Positions 8,382-18,830 of a DNA stretch of 64,000 nucleotides are shown piece by piece. Origin of the DNA: Nocardia fluminea. Its GTDB lineage: Bacteria > Actinomycetota > Actinomycetes > Mycobacteriales > Mycobacteriaceae. The first letter of the stretch is position 1; each line of letters starts with the position of its first letter. A program made the position numbers and the translations under genes. The stretch covers positions 1,426,001-1,490,000 of the forward strand of contig NZ_PJMW01000001.1 in NCBI RefSeq assembly GCF_002846365.1, given 5' to 3'. The notes below the pieces were generated by a model that saw only the letters and a list, made by a program, of their open reading frames with translations, was not told where the DNA came from and made no database searches.

Positions 8382-9572
8382 GTGCCCAACCGGTCCCGCC
8401 GATCGCCCACTTCGCCCCTGGAGGCCGCCCTGTCCGCCGGAATCGGTACCCCACTATCCCGGTCCGCAGCCGACGCTCTGACCTCGGTCGATCTCGTCGC
8501 GCTGACCCCGGGCACGCCGGCCTTCGTCGCCGCCGTCGAACAGGTGCTGACCAGCTTCTTCGCGACCCGGCGTGAGATCGTCGAGCCACTGGGGCCGGTC
8601 TTCCTCGACGCCGTCGAAGCGCTCGGGCAGTTCGTGGTTCGTGGCGGCAAGCGGACGAGACCGGGCTTCGCGTGGACCGGCTGGCTGGGCGCGGGCGGCG
8701 ACCCCGCGGGGCCGGATGCCGCCGCGGTACTCACCGCGTGTTCGGCGCTGGAATTGGTGCAGGCGTGCGCGCTCGTGCACGACGACATCATCGACTCCTC
8801 ACGCACACGGCGCGGGTTCCCGACCGTGCACATCGACTTCGAGGATCGGCACACGGCGGCGGGCTGGCCCGGCGACGGCGCCGCCTACGGCTCGGCGGTC
8901 GCGATTCTGATCGGCGATCTCGCGCTGGCCTGGGCCGACGATCTGGTCCACGAGGCCGGTTTGAGCCCGCGGGCGCTGGCCCGGTTCGCCCCCGTGTGGG
9001 CGCGGATGCGGACCGAGGTGCTCGGCGGGCAGCTCCTCGACATCAACGGTGAGGCGGGCGGCGACGAGTCGGTCGAGGCCGCGCTGCGAATCAACCGGTA
9101 CAAAACCGCCGCGTACACGATCGAACGCCCGCTGCATCTGGGCGCGGCGCTGGCGGGTGCCGACGAGGCGCTGGTGGCCGCGCTGCGGATCTACGGAACC
9201 GATGTGGGCATCGCGTTCCAGCTGCGTGACGACCTGCTCGGCGTGTTCGGCGACCCGGTGGTCACCGGCAAACCGTCGGGCGACGACCTGCGAGAAGGCA
9301 AGCGGACCGTGTTGATCGCGGAGGCGCTGCGCCGGGCCGATCCGGCCGCCGCCGCCCTGATCCGGACCGGACTCGGCACCGACCTCGACGATGCCGCCGT
9401 CGACCGGCTGCGCACGGTACTCACCGACCTGGGCGCGGTCGACGAAGTGGAGCGGCGGATCACCGAGCTCACCGACACCGGGCTCGCCGCGATCGCGACC
9501 AGTTCCGCGACGCCGCAGGCCAAGCAGCTGCTCCACGCCATGGCACTGGCCGCCACGCGCCGCGCGGCCTGA
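8382..9572 (+). CDS. Polyprenyl (geranylgeranyl) diphosphate synthase
   Basis: 396 residues of the trans-prenyltransferase family, which condenses isopentenyl diphosphate with allylic diphosphates. The first Asp-rich motif is DDIID at 134-138 and the second is DDLLGVFGD at 283-291. The GGKRTRP block and GGQLLDI are also present. It corresponds by position to idsA2 of mycobacteria. Here it sits 13 bases before crtI, so it very likely acts as the crtE-type geranylgeranyl diphosphate synthase for carotenoids while also feeding polyprenol synthesis. The only usual start codon in frame after the upstream stop is the GTG at 8382; the first 20 residues look unconserved, so the true start could be later. 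Confidence 0.9.
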   Translation: MPNRSRRSPTSPLEAALSAGIGTPLSRSAADALTSVDLVALTPGTPAFVAAVEQVLTSFFATRREIVEPLGPVFLDAVEALGQFVVRGGKRTRPGFAWTGWLGAGGDPAGPDAAAVLTACSALELVQACALVHDDIIDSSRTRRGFPTVHIDFEDRHTAAGWPGDGAAYGSAVAILIGDLALAWADDLVHEAGLSPRALARFAPVWARMRTEVLGGQLLDINGEAGGDESVEAALRINRYKTAAYTIERPLHLGAALAGADEALVAALRIYGTDVGIAFQLRDDLLGVFGDPVVTGKPSGDDLREGKRTVLIAEALRRADPAAAALIRTGLGTDLDDAAVDRLRTVLTDLGAVDEVERRITELTDTGLAAIATSSATPQAKQLLHAMALAATRRAA

Positions 9573-9585
9573 GAGGAAAAGTGTT

Positions 9586-11187
9586 GTGGGACAAGCGAAT
9601 CATGTCGTCGTAGTCGGAGCAGGCCTGGCGGGTCTCGCGGCCGCGCTGCACCTGCGGGGCGCGGGTCGCGAGGTGACGGTGCTGGAGCGGGCCGATCATC
9701 CCGGCGGTCGAGTGGGTCGATACCGGTTCGACGACTACGAGATCGACAGCGGCGCAACAGTACTCACTTTGCCTGAGTTGATCGACGACGCGCTGGCCGC
9801 CGTCGGGCACACCAGGCAGAGCGTCGGCCTGCGCATCCACCGCCTCACTCCCGCCTATCACGCGCGCTTCGCCGACGGCAGCGACATCCGCGTCTTCGAT
9901 GACGCCGACCAGATGGCCGCCGAGGTGGACAGTGCCTGCGGGCCCGCCGAAGCACGCAACTACCGCCGGCTGCGCGACTGGCTCGGCCGCGTCTACGACG
10001 CCGAATTCGACGAGTTCATGAACGCCGATTTCGATTCGCCGCTCGACATGGTGCGCACACCGCGCTCCCGGGCCGCGCTCGTCGCACTGGCCCGCCTCGG
10101 CGGCTTCGGGAAACTCGGGCCCCGCGTGCGCTCCTACCTGCGCGACGAACGACTGACCAGGCTGTTCACCTTCCAGTCGCTGTACGCGGGCATGTCGCCC
10201 GATGACGCGCTCGCGGTCTACGGCGCGATCCCGAACATGGACACCTGCCTCGGCGTCTACTTCCCCGAAGGCGGAATGCGCGCGATCACGGCGGCGCTCG
10301 CCGAGGCGTTCACGGCCGCGGGCGGTCGGCTGATACTGAACGCCGAGGTGAACGGCATCGACTACCGGAGCGGCGGTCGTACCGACCGGATTCCGGACGG
10401 GAAGGACGCGGCGGCGACTCGTAGCCGGCGCGCCGAAGCGGTCCGCACCGCCGACGGAGGCAGCTATCCCTGCGACGCGGTGGTCCTCACCGCCGACATC
10501 GGCTCGTTGCCGACCTTCGGCCTGCGCCACCGTCGTGGCCTGCGCGCCGCGCCGTCGGCCGTCGTCGCCCACGGCACCATCCCCGCCGAGATCGCCGCGC
10601 GGTGGCCCGTGCAGGCCCATCACACCATCGAGTTCGGCGCCGCCTGGGCACAGACCTTCGCCGAGATCGCCGCGCGCAAGGGTCGCGGCCGGCTCATGAG
10701 TGATCCGTCGCTGCTGCTCACACGGCCCGCGCTCACCGACGCCGACCAGTTCGTCGACCGGGCGACCGGGCATTTCGAACCGCTGTCGCTGCTCGCGCCC
10801 TGTCCCAACCTCGTCGCCGCCCCGCTCGACTGGGATCGGCTCGCCCCGGCCTACCTGCGCGAGTTGCTCGCGGTCCTGGAACAGCGCGGCTACACCGGCA
10901 TCACCGACCATTTCCACGTCGACCACCTCGACACACCGGCCACGTGGGCGGCCCAGGGGATGATCGCGGGCACGCCGTTCTCCCTCGCCCACGTGTTCCG
11001 GCAAACCGGCCCCTTCCGGCCACGCAATCTGCCAAGGGGTGTGGACAACGTCGTTCTCGCAGGTTGCGGCACCACTCCGGGGGTGGGTGTGCCCACCACG
11101 CTGCTGTCCGGCAAGTTGGCCGCGGCACGAATCACCGGTAGCCGGGCACACGCCGGTACCGACCACCGGGTTAGTGTTCCAACTTGA
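9586..11187 (+). CDS. crtI: Phytoene desaturase, CrtI family
   Basis: 533 residues. The N-terminus has the FAD-binding Rossmann motif VVVVGAGLAGLAAALHL, then an acidic end at VTVLERADHPGGRVG, as in carotenoid desaturases. The C-terminus has the family block NVVLAGCGTTPGVGVP followed by LLSGKLAA, which closes the FAD site. The enzyme introduces double bonds into phytoene to give coloured carotenes at the membrane. Translation begins at GTG 9586, with AGAGG about 9 bases upstream; a longer upstream frame overlaps the prenyl synthase and is not used. It lies between the prenyl synthase and mptA, with crtB just after mptA. Confidence 0.92.
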   Translation: MGQANHVVVVGAGLAGLAAALHLRGAGREVTVLERADHPGGRVGRYRFDDYEIDSGATVLTLPELIDDALAAVGHTRQSVGLRIHRLTPAYHARFADGSDIRVFDDADQMAAEVDSACGPAEARNYRRLRDWLGRVYDAEFDEFMNADFDSPLDMVRTPRSRAALVALARLGGFGKLGPRVRSYLRDERLTRLFTFQSLYAGMSPDDALAVYGAIPNMDTCLGVYFPEGGMRAITAALAEAFTAAGGRLILNAEVNGIDYRSGGRTDRIPDGKDAAATRSRRAEAVRTADGGSYPCDAVVLTADIGSLPTFGLRHRRGLRAAPSAVVAHGTIPAEIAARWPVQAHHTIEFGAAWAQTFAEIAARKGRGRLMSDPSLLLTRPALTDADQFVDRATGHFEPLSLLAPCPNLVAAPLDWDRLAPAYLRELLAVLEQRGYTGITDHFHVDHLDTPATWAAQGMIAGTPFSLAHVFRQTGPFRPRNLPRGVDNVVLAGCGTTPGVGVPTTLLSGKLAAARITGSRAHAGTDHRVSVPT

Positions 11188-11258
11188 AGCCGTAAACTGA
11201 CGGCCGACTTATCAGCTCGCGGTTGCGACCGCCGACCATCCGGGGGGACCGACCGAAT

Positions 11259-12950
11259 ATGCCGCCCTCCGAGACGACCGTAGGCACCATGGACAACACG
11301 CGCACCCTCGAGCGCCAGCGTCACCTACCCGCCGGGAGCGACCCGGGCGTCCGGACCTGGCTGCGCACCGCAGGCGAGTTCGCCAGGAGCCCCGAGGGCC
11401 ACGCCGCCCTGATGGGTTTCTTCGGCGCCATGATGATCACCTTCGGTGGCTTCGGTGCGGGTGCTGTTCGCAAGCGCGACCCGTTACTCGAGGCGCTACA
11501 CCTGTCGTGGCTGCGGTTCGGCCACGGCTATGTGTTGTCGACGATCGTGATCTGGATCGGCGTACTGCTGATGATCACGGCGTGGGTACGGCTCGGTCGC
11601 ACCACCCTCGGTAAGGGCGGCGCGACGGTCACGCTCAACGAGTTGCGGGCGATCGTCGGGATCTGGATCACGCCCCTGCTGTTCGCGGCGCCGATGTTCA
11701 GCCGCGACTCCTACTCCTACCTCGCCCAGGGCGCCCTGTTGCGGGACGGTTTCGACCCCTACCAGGTGGGTCCCGTCGCCAATCCCGGTGTGCTGCTGGA
11801 CAACGTGAGCCCGGTCTGGACCACCACCACCGCGCCGTACGGTCCCGTGTTCTTGCTGATGGGGCGCGCGATCACCTTGCTCACCGGCGACAATGTCATC
11901 GCCGGGACCATCGCCCTGCGCGTCGTGATGCTGCCCGGACTCGCGCTGATGATGTGGGCGGTGCCGTACCTGACCAAGCATCTGGGCGGAAAGCCGACCG
12001 TCGCGCTGTGGCTGGCAGTGCTCAACCCGCTGGTGCTGGTGCACCTGATCGGTGGGGTGCACAACGAGATGCTGATGGTCGGGCTGATGTGCGCGGGCGT
12101 CGCGCTCGTGCTCGAACGCCATCATGTGGCGGGCATCGTGGTGGTCGCCATCGGCGTCGCGATCAAGGCGACGGCAGGCGTGGCACTGCCGTTCCTGGTG
12201 TGGATCTGGATTCTGCACGAGAAGGAACGACGCGCCGCCGAGCGCCGGGCCGCGGTCGATTCCGACGCCGCCCTCGCCGAGGAACAGAAACACCCCGACG
12301 CCGCCAGACCGTCCGCGGATATGCCACACCCGCTGTTCGTGTTCGCCAAGATCGCCGGTATCGGCGTCGGCGTGTTCGCGCTGGTGTTCGGCGCGGCGTC
12401 GGTGATCGCGGGGGTCGGCTTCGGCTGGGTCACCGCGTTGCAGGGTTCGAACAAGATCATCAACTGGCTGTCGCTGCCGACGATTCTCGCGCACATGGTC
12501 ACCTGGGTCACCCCGCTCGATTTCAACGCCGTGCTGGATGTGACCCGCCTGCTGTGCCAGATCGCCATGGTCGCCCTGCTCGTCGCGACCTGGTGGCGAT
12601 TCCGGCACAGCGAGCGTGAGGCCGTGATGGGCATCATCATCGCGTTCGTCGCGATCGTGCTGCTCTCCCCCGCCGCGCTGCCCTGGTACTACTCGTGGCC
12701 GCTCGCGCTGGCCGCCGGGTTCGCGATGTCGACCCGCACGTTGATGTGGCTGGTCGGGATCTGCACGTGGCTGATGCTGGTGTTCCAGCCCGACGGGTCG
12801 ATCGGGCTCTACAACTTCTGGCATGTCGCGCTGGCGACGTTCGCCGCCGTGGTCGCGGCGGTGTCGCTGCGCACCGTCGATCCGCTGCATCTGCGTTCGG
12901 CCAGTGCGAAGGCCGTTGCCACGGAATCGGCGTCGCCCGTTCGGGCATGA
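11259..12950 (+). CDS. mptA: Polyprenol-phosphomannose-dependent alpha-(1,6)-mannosyltransferase
   Basis: 563 residues, polytopic membrane protein of the GT-C superfamily with about 12 hydrophobic segments. The periplasmic loop after the first helices contains FSRDSYSYLAQG, carrying the acidic residue expected for sugar transfer, followed by PYQVGP and TAPYGPVFL. MptA extends the alpha-1,6-mannan backbone of lipomannan and lipoarabinomannan from polyprenyl-phosphomannose. Position next to the prenyl synthase matches Rv2174 in M. tuberculosis, which is why mptA is chosen over mptB. The start at 11259 has a G-rich Shine-Dalgarno (11242-11247). Its stop overlaps the crtB start (ATGA), so mptA and crtB are translationally coupled. 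Confidence 0.85.
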   Translation: MPPSETTVGTMDNTRTLERQRHLPAGSDPGVRTWLRTAGEFARSPEGHAALMGFFGAMMITFGGFGAGAVRKRDPLLEALHLSWLRFGHGYVLSTIVIWIGVLLMITAWVRLGRTTLGKGGATVTLNELRAIVGIWITPLLFAAPMFSRDSYSYLAQGALLRDGFDPYQVGPVANPGVLLDNVSPVWTTTTAPYGPVFLLMGRAITLLTGDNVIAGTIALRVVMLPGLALMMWAVPYLTKHLGGKPTVALWLAVLNPLVLVHLIGGVHNEMLMVGLMCAGVALVLERHHVAGIVVVAIGVAIKATAGVALPFLVWIWILHEKERRAAERRAAVDSDAALAEEQKHPDAARPSADMPHPLFVFAKIAGIGVGVFALVFGAASVIAGVGFGWVTALQGSNKIINWLSLPTILAHMVTWVTPLDFNAVLDVTRLLCQIAMVALLVATWWRFRHSEREAVMGIIIAFVAIVLLSPAALPWYYSWPLALAAGFAMSTRTLMWLVGICTWLMLVFQPDGSIGLYNFWHVALATFAAVVAAVSLRTVDPLHLRSASAKAVATESASPVRA

Positions 12951-14002
12951 GCCGTCGCGCGCAGGGGCTTCCACGAGACACCGTGTCCGGACATGCCCGA
13001 CCGCTGACCGATGATCTGGACGCGGCCTACGCGAGCTGCCGGCGGATCGCCGCCGAGCACGGGCGCACCTACTACCTGGCCACCACACTGCTCTCACCGG
13101 AACGTCGGCGGGCCGTGCACGCGCTGTACGCCTTCGCCCGGATGGTCGACGACATCGTCGACCATGCCGGCAACCCCGCCCACGTCCTCGACCCCCGCGA
13201 CGGCGCCCCGCGCCTCCTCGCTCCCGGCCCTGGCCGGCGAGCCCCTGCGCGGCTCGCCGACACCTCCGCCGCCCAGTACCTGGACCTCGTCGAGAAGCAG
13301 CTGCGTCTGGCCCTCGAACACGGCGACATCGACACCACCGACACGCGCCGCCATCAGATCATCACCGCAGCCGCGGACACCATCACCCGGTACGACATCG
13401 CGCACACCCATATCTGGACATTCCTCGACGCCATGCGCATGGACATCCCCGGTACAGCCACCCACCGCACCCGCTACGCCACGATGAGCGAGCTTCGCGA
13501 GTACATGCACGGGTCGGCTGCGGCGATCGGCTTGCAGCTGCTGCCGGTTCTCGGCACCGTCGTCCCGGTCATCGAGGCCGAATCCGCCGCCGCAGCGCTC
13601 GGCGAAGCCTTCCAGCTCACCAACTTTCTGCGCGACGTCGCCGAAGACCTCGACCGCGATCGGATCTACCTGCCCACCGACGAGCTGGCGGCGTTCGGCG
13701 TCGACGAGGCACATCTGCGCGACTGTCACCATCGCCGCCACACCGACGCACCCCTGCGGCGCGCGCTGGCCCACCTGATCGCCGTGAACCGCGACATCTA
13801 CCGGAACGCGGTCCCCGGCATCGCCCTACTCGCCCCGCGGGTACGTCCGGCGATCACCACGGCGGCGATTCTCTACGCCGAAATCCTCGACCGCGTCGAA
13901 GCAGCCGAATACCAGGTCTTCACCGGCCGAGCCACTGTCCCGCGCCGCCGCCGCATCCTGGTCGCGGCCAAGGGTCTGACGACCCCGACCGGCCACCGCT
14001 AG
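12947..14002 (+). CDS. crtB: Phytoene/squalene synthase family protein
   Basis: 351 residues. The enzyme joins two geranylgeranyl diphosphates head-to-head to make phytoene. The first Asp-rich motif is FARMVDDIVD, and the second is the DVAEDLDRDRIYLP block, which also holds the phytoene synthase signature. RRRAVHALYAFAR is the usual N-terminal block. The start is fixed by the ATGA overlap with mptA. With crtI and the prenyl synthase it makes the core of a carotenoid pathway, but no cyclase or ketolase is seen in the window. The stretch after the first motif (residues 85-105) is Pro/Arg-rich and poorly conserved in appearance. Confidence 0.88.
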   Translation: MSRRAQGLPRDTVSGHARPLTDDLDAAYASCRRIAAEHGRTYYLATTLLSPERRRAVHALYAFARMVDDIVDHAGNPAHVLDPRDGAPRLLAPGPGRRAPARLADTSAAQYLDLVEKQLRLALEHGDIDTTDTRRHQIITAAADTITRYDIAHTHIWTFLDAMRMDIPGTATHRTRYATMSELREYMHGSAAAIGLQLLPVLGTVVPVIEAESAAAALGEAFQLTNFLRDVAEDLDRDRIYLPTDELAAFGVDEAHLRDCHHRRHTDAPLRRALAHLIAVNRDIYRNAVPGIALLAPRVRPAITTAAILYAEILDRVEAAEYQVFTGRATVPRRRRILVAAKGLTTPTGHR

Positions 14003-14084
14003 TCGCCGGTCGAGCGAGACGGACACCGCGCTTCGCTCCCCACGGCGAATCAGCCGAGATCGAGCGCGGTCGACAGATGCGCGA

Positions 14085-14498
14085 TCAGAAAGGTTCGGCG
14101 TGAGCGCGGCGAACCACCTCGCGGGCCAACTGACCGTGCAGGGCGTCGACCGGGCGACCGGGGAGGGTCGGGTCCTCGGTGTAGAGCCAGCCGAGGATGT
14201 CCTCGTCGGTGTACTTGGCGTCGCGCATGACGGTGATCACGCCGGGCAGCATGCGGACGATCTCGTCCTCGGAATCGAAGAAGCGGGCCGGAATGCCTAC
14301 GACGCCGTTGCGGCGGATCGCGAGGATCTGGTGGTCACGCAGCAATTGATGCACCGAGGTGACCGGGACGCCGAGTATGTCGGCCGCCTCGGGAAGCGAG
14401 ACGATGGTTTCGGTGTCGGGCAGCACGTCGTCGCTGCAGGGAAAGGCACTCACTCGCCCAACGGTAGTACGTGTCGGCTCGCACGCATCGTCTGGCAT
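14085..14498 (-). CDS. Rv2175c-type winged-helix DNA-binding protein
   Basis: 137 residues from the ATG at 14498 (a GTG two codons earlier is also possible). The middle part VSLPEAADILGVPVTSVHQL reads as a helix-turn-helix. The end PVDALHGQLAREVVRRAHA is almost the same as the conserved tail of M. tuberculosis Rv2175c, a DNA-binding protein phosphorylated by PknL. The gene lies directly divergent from pknL with about 70 bp between, as in mycobacteria, which supports a kinase-substrate pair. Thr residues in the N-terminal stretch (TRTTVG) could be the phosphoacceptors. Its DNA target and role are not known from the sequence. Confidence 0.85.
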   Translation of the reverse strand: MPDDACEPTRTTVGRVSAFPCSDDVLPDTETIVSLPEAADILGVPVTSVHQLLRDHQILAIRRNGVVGIPARFFDSEDEIVRMLPGVITVMRDAKYTDEDILGWLYTEDPTLPGRPVDALHGQLAREVVRRAHAEPF

Positions 14499-14566
14499 GC
14501 CCACACCACCCGGTTACCATCGTGGTGGCCGCACACGGCGGCCGGTTGAATGCCGGAGGACATCAC

Positions 14567-16498
14567 TTGATCGGCCAGATGCTGGAAGGGCGCTATCGCA
14601 TCGACGCGCCGATCGCTCGTGGCGGGATGTCGATGGTCTTCCGCGGGACCGACACCCGGCTCGATCGCCCCGTGGCGATCAAGGTGATGGACCCGAAGTT
14701 CGCCGGTGACCCGCAGTTCCTCAGCCGTTTCGAGTTCGAGGCACGGGCGGTGGCCAAGCTCAAGCATCCGTCGCTGGTCGCGGTGTACGACCAGGGCATC
14801 GACGGCGAATACCCCTTCCTGATCATGGAATTGGTCGAGGGCGGCACGCTGCGTGAGTTACTGCGCGAACGCGGGCCGATGCCGCCACACGCCGTGCGCG
14901 CCGTGGCCGAGCCGGTGCTGCGCGCGATCGGCACCGCCCACGACGCGGGCCTGGTCCACCGCGACGTGAAGCCGGAGAACGTGCTGATCTCCGATGTGGG
15001 CGAGGTGAAGATCGCCGACTTCGGCCTGGTCCGCGCCGTGGCCGCGGCCAACACCACCTCCGCCAGCGTGATCCTCGGCACGGCCGCCTACCTCTCCCCC
15101 GAGCAGGTCACCACCGGCACCGCCGATGCCCGCAGTGACGTGTACTCCTTCGGCGTCCTGATCTTCGAACTGCTCACCGGGCGGGTGCCGTTCACCGGCG
15201 ACAACTCGCTGTCGGTGGCGTATCAACGGGTCGAGAACGATGTGCCGGCGCCGAGCAACTTCATCGGTGGCGTGCCGCCCGAATTCGACGCGTTGGTCGC
15301 CAAAGCCACCTCGCGCGACCCCGCGCAGCGCTTCGCCGACGCCAACGAGATGGCGGCGACACTGCAGATGATCGCGATGGAGCTGAATCTGCCCCCGTAC
15401 CGGGTGCCCGCGCCGCGCGATTCGGCCGAACATCTCAGCGAGAGCTATCAGACCGGCGCCGCGCATCACCCCGGCGAGCGCCCGGTGACCCCGCATCCGG
15501 TGGCCGCGCACCATTCCCCCGCACCCGAACCGCACCGCACCCGGGTGGTCACCGCGCCGCGCCCCCGCCCGGAGGAGTACGCCCCCGTGCCGGCGGCGAG
15601 CGCGTTCGGCGGTGGCGACGATCATTCTCGCCGAACAGGTTTGGTGTGGGTGGGCATCGTCACCGCGCTGACCCTGCTGGTCGGCATCGGTGGCTGGTGG
15701 CTCGGCGTCGGCCGCTACAGCGCGGTGCCGCCGATCGCGGGCATGGACTCCGAACGGGCCGTCGCGGTCCTGCAGGAAGCCGGTTTCGAGACGGCGTTGC
15801 GGCAGAAGGCCTCCGACACGGTCCCGGTGGGCGGGGTCGTCGGTTCCGAGCCGTCGGCCGGGTCGCGGGTGACCAAGAGTTCCACGGTCGCGGTGCTGAT
15901 CTCCAACGGCAAGCCGCGAGTGCCCGATATCAAGCCCGGCGACCAGCTCAGCGCGACCAACCAGGCGATTCGCGACGCCGGCCTGCAGCCGATCGACAGC
16001 GGCGAGGCCGCCAGTACCGCGCCGAAGGGTTCGCTGGCCAAGGTGGAGCCCGCGCCGGGCACGATCCTGCCGATGGGCGCGCAGGTGAAGGTGTACCGCA
16101 GCAAGGGATCTCAGCCTGTCAACGTGCCCGATGTCCGGGGCAAGACCGCCGAGGAGGCAGCGAGTGCGCTGACCACCGCGGGCCTGGTCGTGCGCGAGAC
16201 ACGCGTGCAGTTCGACAAGAACGTCGAGGGCGACAAGGCGATCGCCACCGAACCCGCCGTCGGCACCACCCTGCAATCGGGCGACACCGTGACGCTGATC
16301 GTGTCCAACGCGGTGAAGGTGCCCAATGTGATGGGCCAAACCGTCGGCAACGCCCGCTCCAAACTGCAACAGCTGGGCCTGCGGGTAGAGGTCAAGTCCC
16401 TCACCGACTCCGACAGTTCCCTGGTGATCGGCCAGGTTCCGGGCATCGGCTCGAATGTGGAGGCGGGCAGCGTGGTAACGCTCACCGCCCTGCCTTGA
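14567..16498 (+). CDS. pknL: Membrane Ser/Thr protein kinase with four PASTA domains
   Basis: 643 residues. The kinase domain (about 8-275) has the glycine loop IARGGMSMVF, catalytic Lys39, HRDVKPEN (131-138) and DFG at 151. A Pro/His-rich juxtamembrane linker follows, then one membrane helix (about 358-382) and four extracellular PASTA repeats (about 385-643). The nearest M. tuberculosis homologue, PknL, has no PASTA repeats by my recollection, whereas the corynebacterial PknL does. PASTA domains bind muropeptides or lipid II, so this kinase can sense the wall. The TTG at 14567 is selected because GGAGGA lies 7 bases upstream and the kinase domain begins at once. A TACCAT box at 14515-14520 is a plausible -10. 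Confidence 0.92.
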   Translation: MIGQMLEGRYRIDAPIARGGMSMVFRGTDTRLDRPVAIKVMDPKFAGDPQFLSRFEFEARAVAKLKHPSLVAVYDQGIDGEYPFLIMELVEGGTLRELLRERGPMPPHAVRAVAEPVLRAIGTAHDAGLVHRDVKPENVLISDVGEVKIADFGLVRAVAAANTTSASVILGTAAYLSPEQVTTGTADARSDVYSFGVLIFELLTGRVPFTGDNSLSVAYQRVENDVPAPSNFIGGVPPEFDALVAKATSRDPAQRFADANEMAATLQMIAMELNLPPYRVPAPRDSAEHLSESYQTGAAHHPGERPVTPHPVAAHHSPAPEPHRTRVVTAPRPRPEEYAPVPAASAFGGGDDHSRRTGLVWVGIVTALTLLVGIGGWWLGVGRYSAVPPIAGMDSERAVAVLQEAGFETALRQKASDTVPVGGVVGSEPSAGSRVTKSSTVAVLISNGKPRVPDIKPGDQLSATNQAIRDAGLQPIDSGEAASTAPKGSLAKVEPAPGTILPMGAQVKVYRSKGSQPVNVPDVRGKTAEEAASALTTAGLVVRETRVQFDKNVEGDKAIATEPAVGTTLQSGDTVTLIVSNAVKVPNVMGQTVGNARSKLQQLGLRVEVKSLTDSDSSLVIGQVPGIGSNVEAGSVVTLTALP

Positions 16499-16688
16499 AG
16501 GGGTAAGGATCCCGAGAAGGACAAGGAAAAGCCCGGGCGCGGTCCCCGCTGACCGCTTCCGCCCGACCCATCGCACACCTCTGGTCCGCCATGGCCGCAC
16601 TACCAACCACGACGACCCGACCTCGAGGAGGGTTCGCCGCGCAGCGGACCGGCAGGGCCGCGAAGTCGAGCGCGCCAGCGCTCCGAAA

Positions 16689-18759
<2,071 letters not shown>

Positions 18760-18777
18760 CACCACGTAGGACAAAAG

Positions 18778-18813
18778 CGAAGGCCCCGAGTCGGATTCGA
18801 CTCGGGGCCTTCG
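18778..18813. terminator. Bidirectional hairpin terminator between exoribonuclease and qcrB
   Basis: Perfect 16-bp arms (18778-18793 and 18798-18813) around a 4-base loop, located between two convergent stops (18759 on plus, 18831 on minus). There is no long T run, as is common in high-GC actinobacteria. Confidence 0.8.
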
Positions 18814-18830
18814 TGCTTCGCGCTGTTCGA

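Noticed and set aside
13180..13265. Double frameshift in crtB after the first Asp-rich motif
   Set aside because: The segment is Pro/Arg-rich and poorly conserved, but the frame is open, third-position GC is normal and both catalytic motifs are in one frame.
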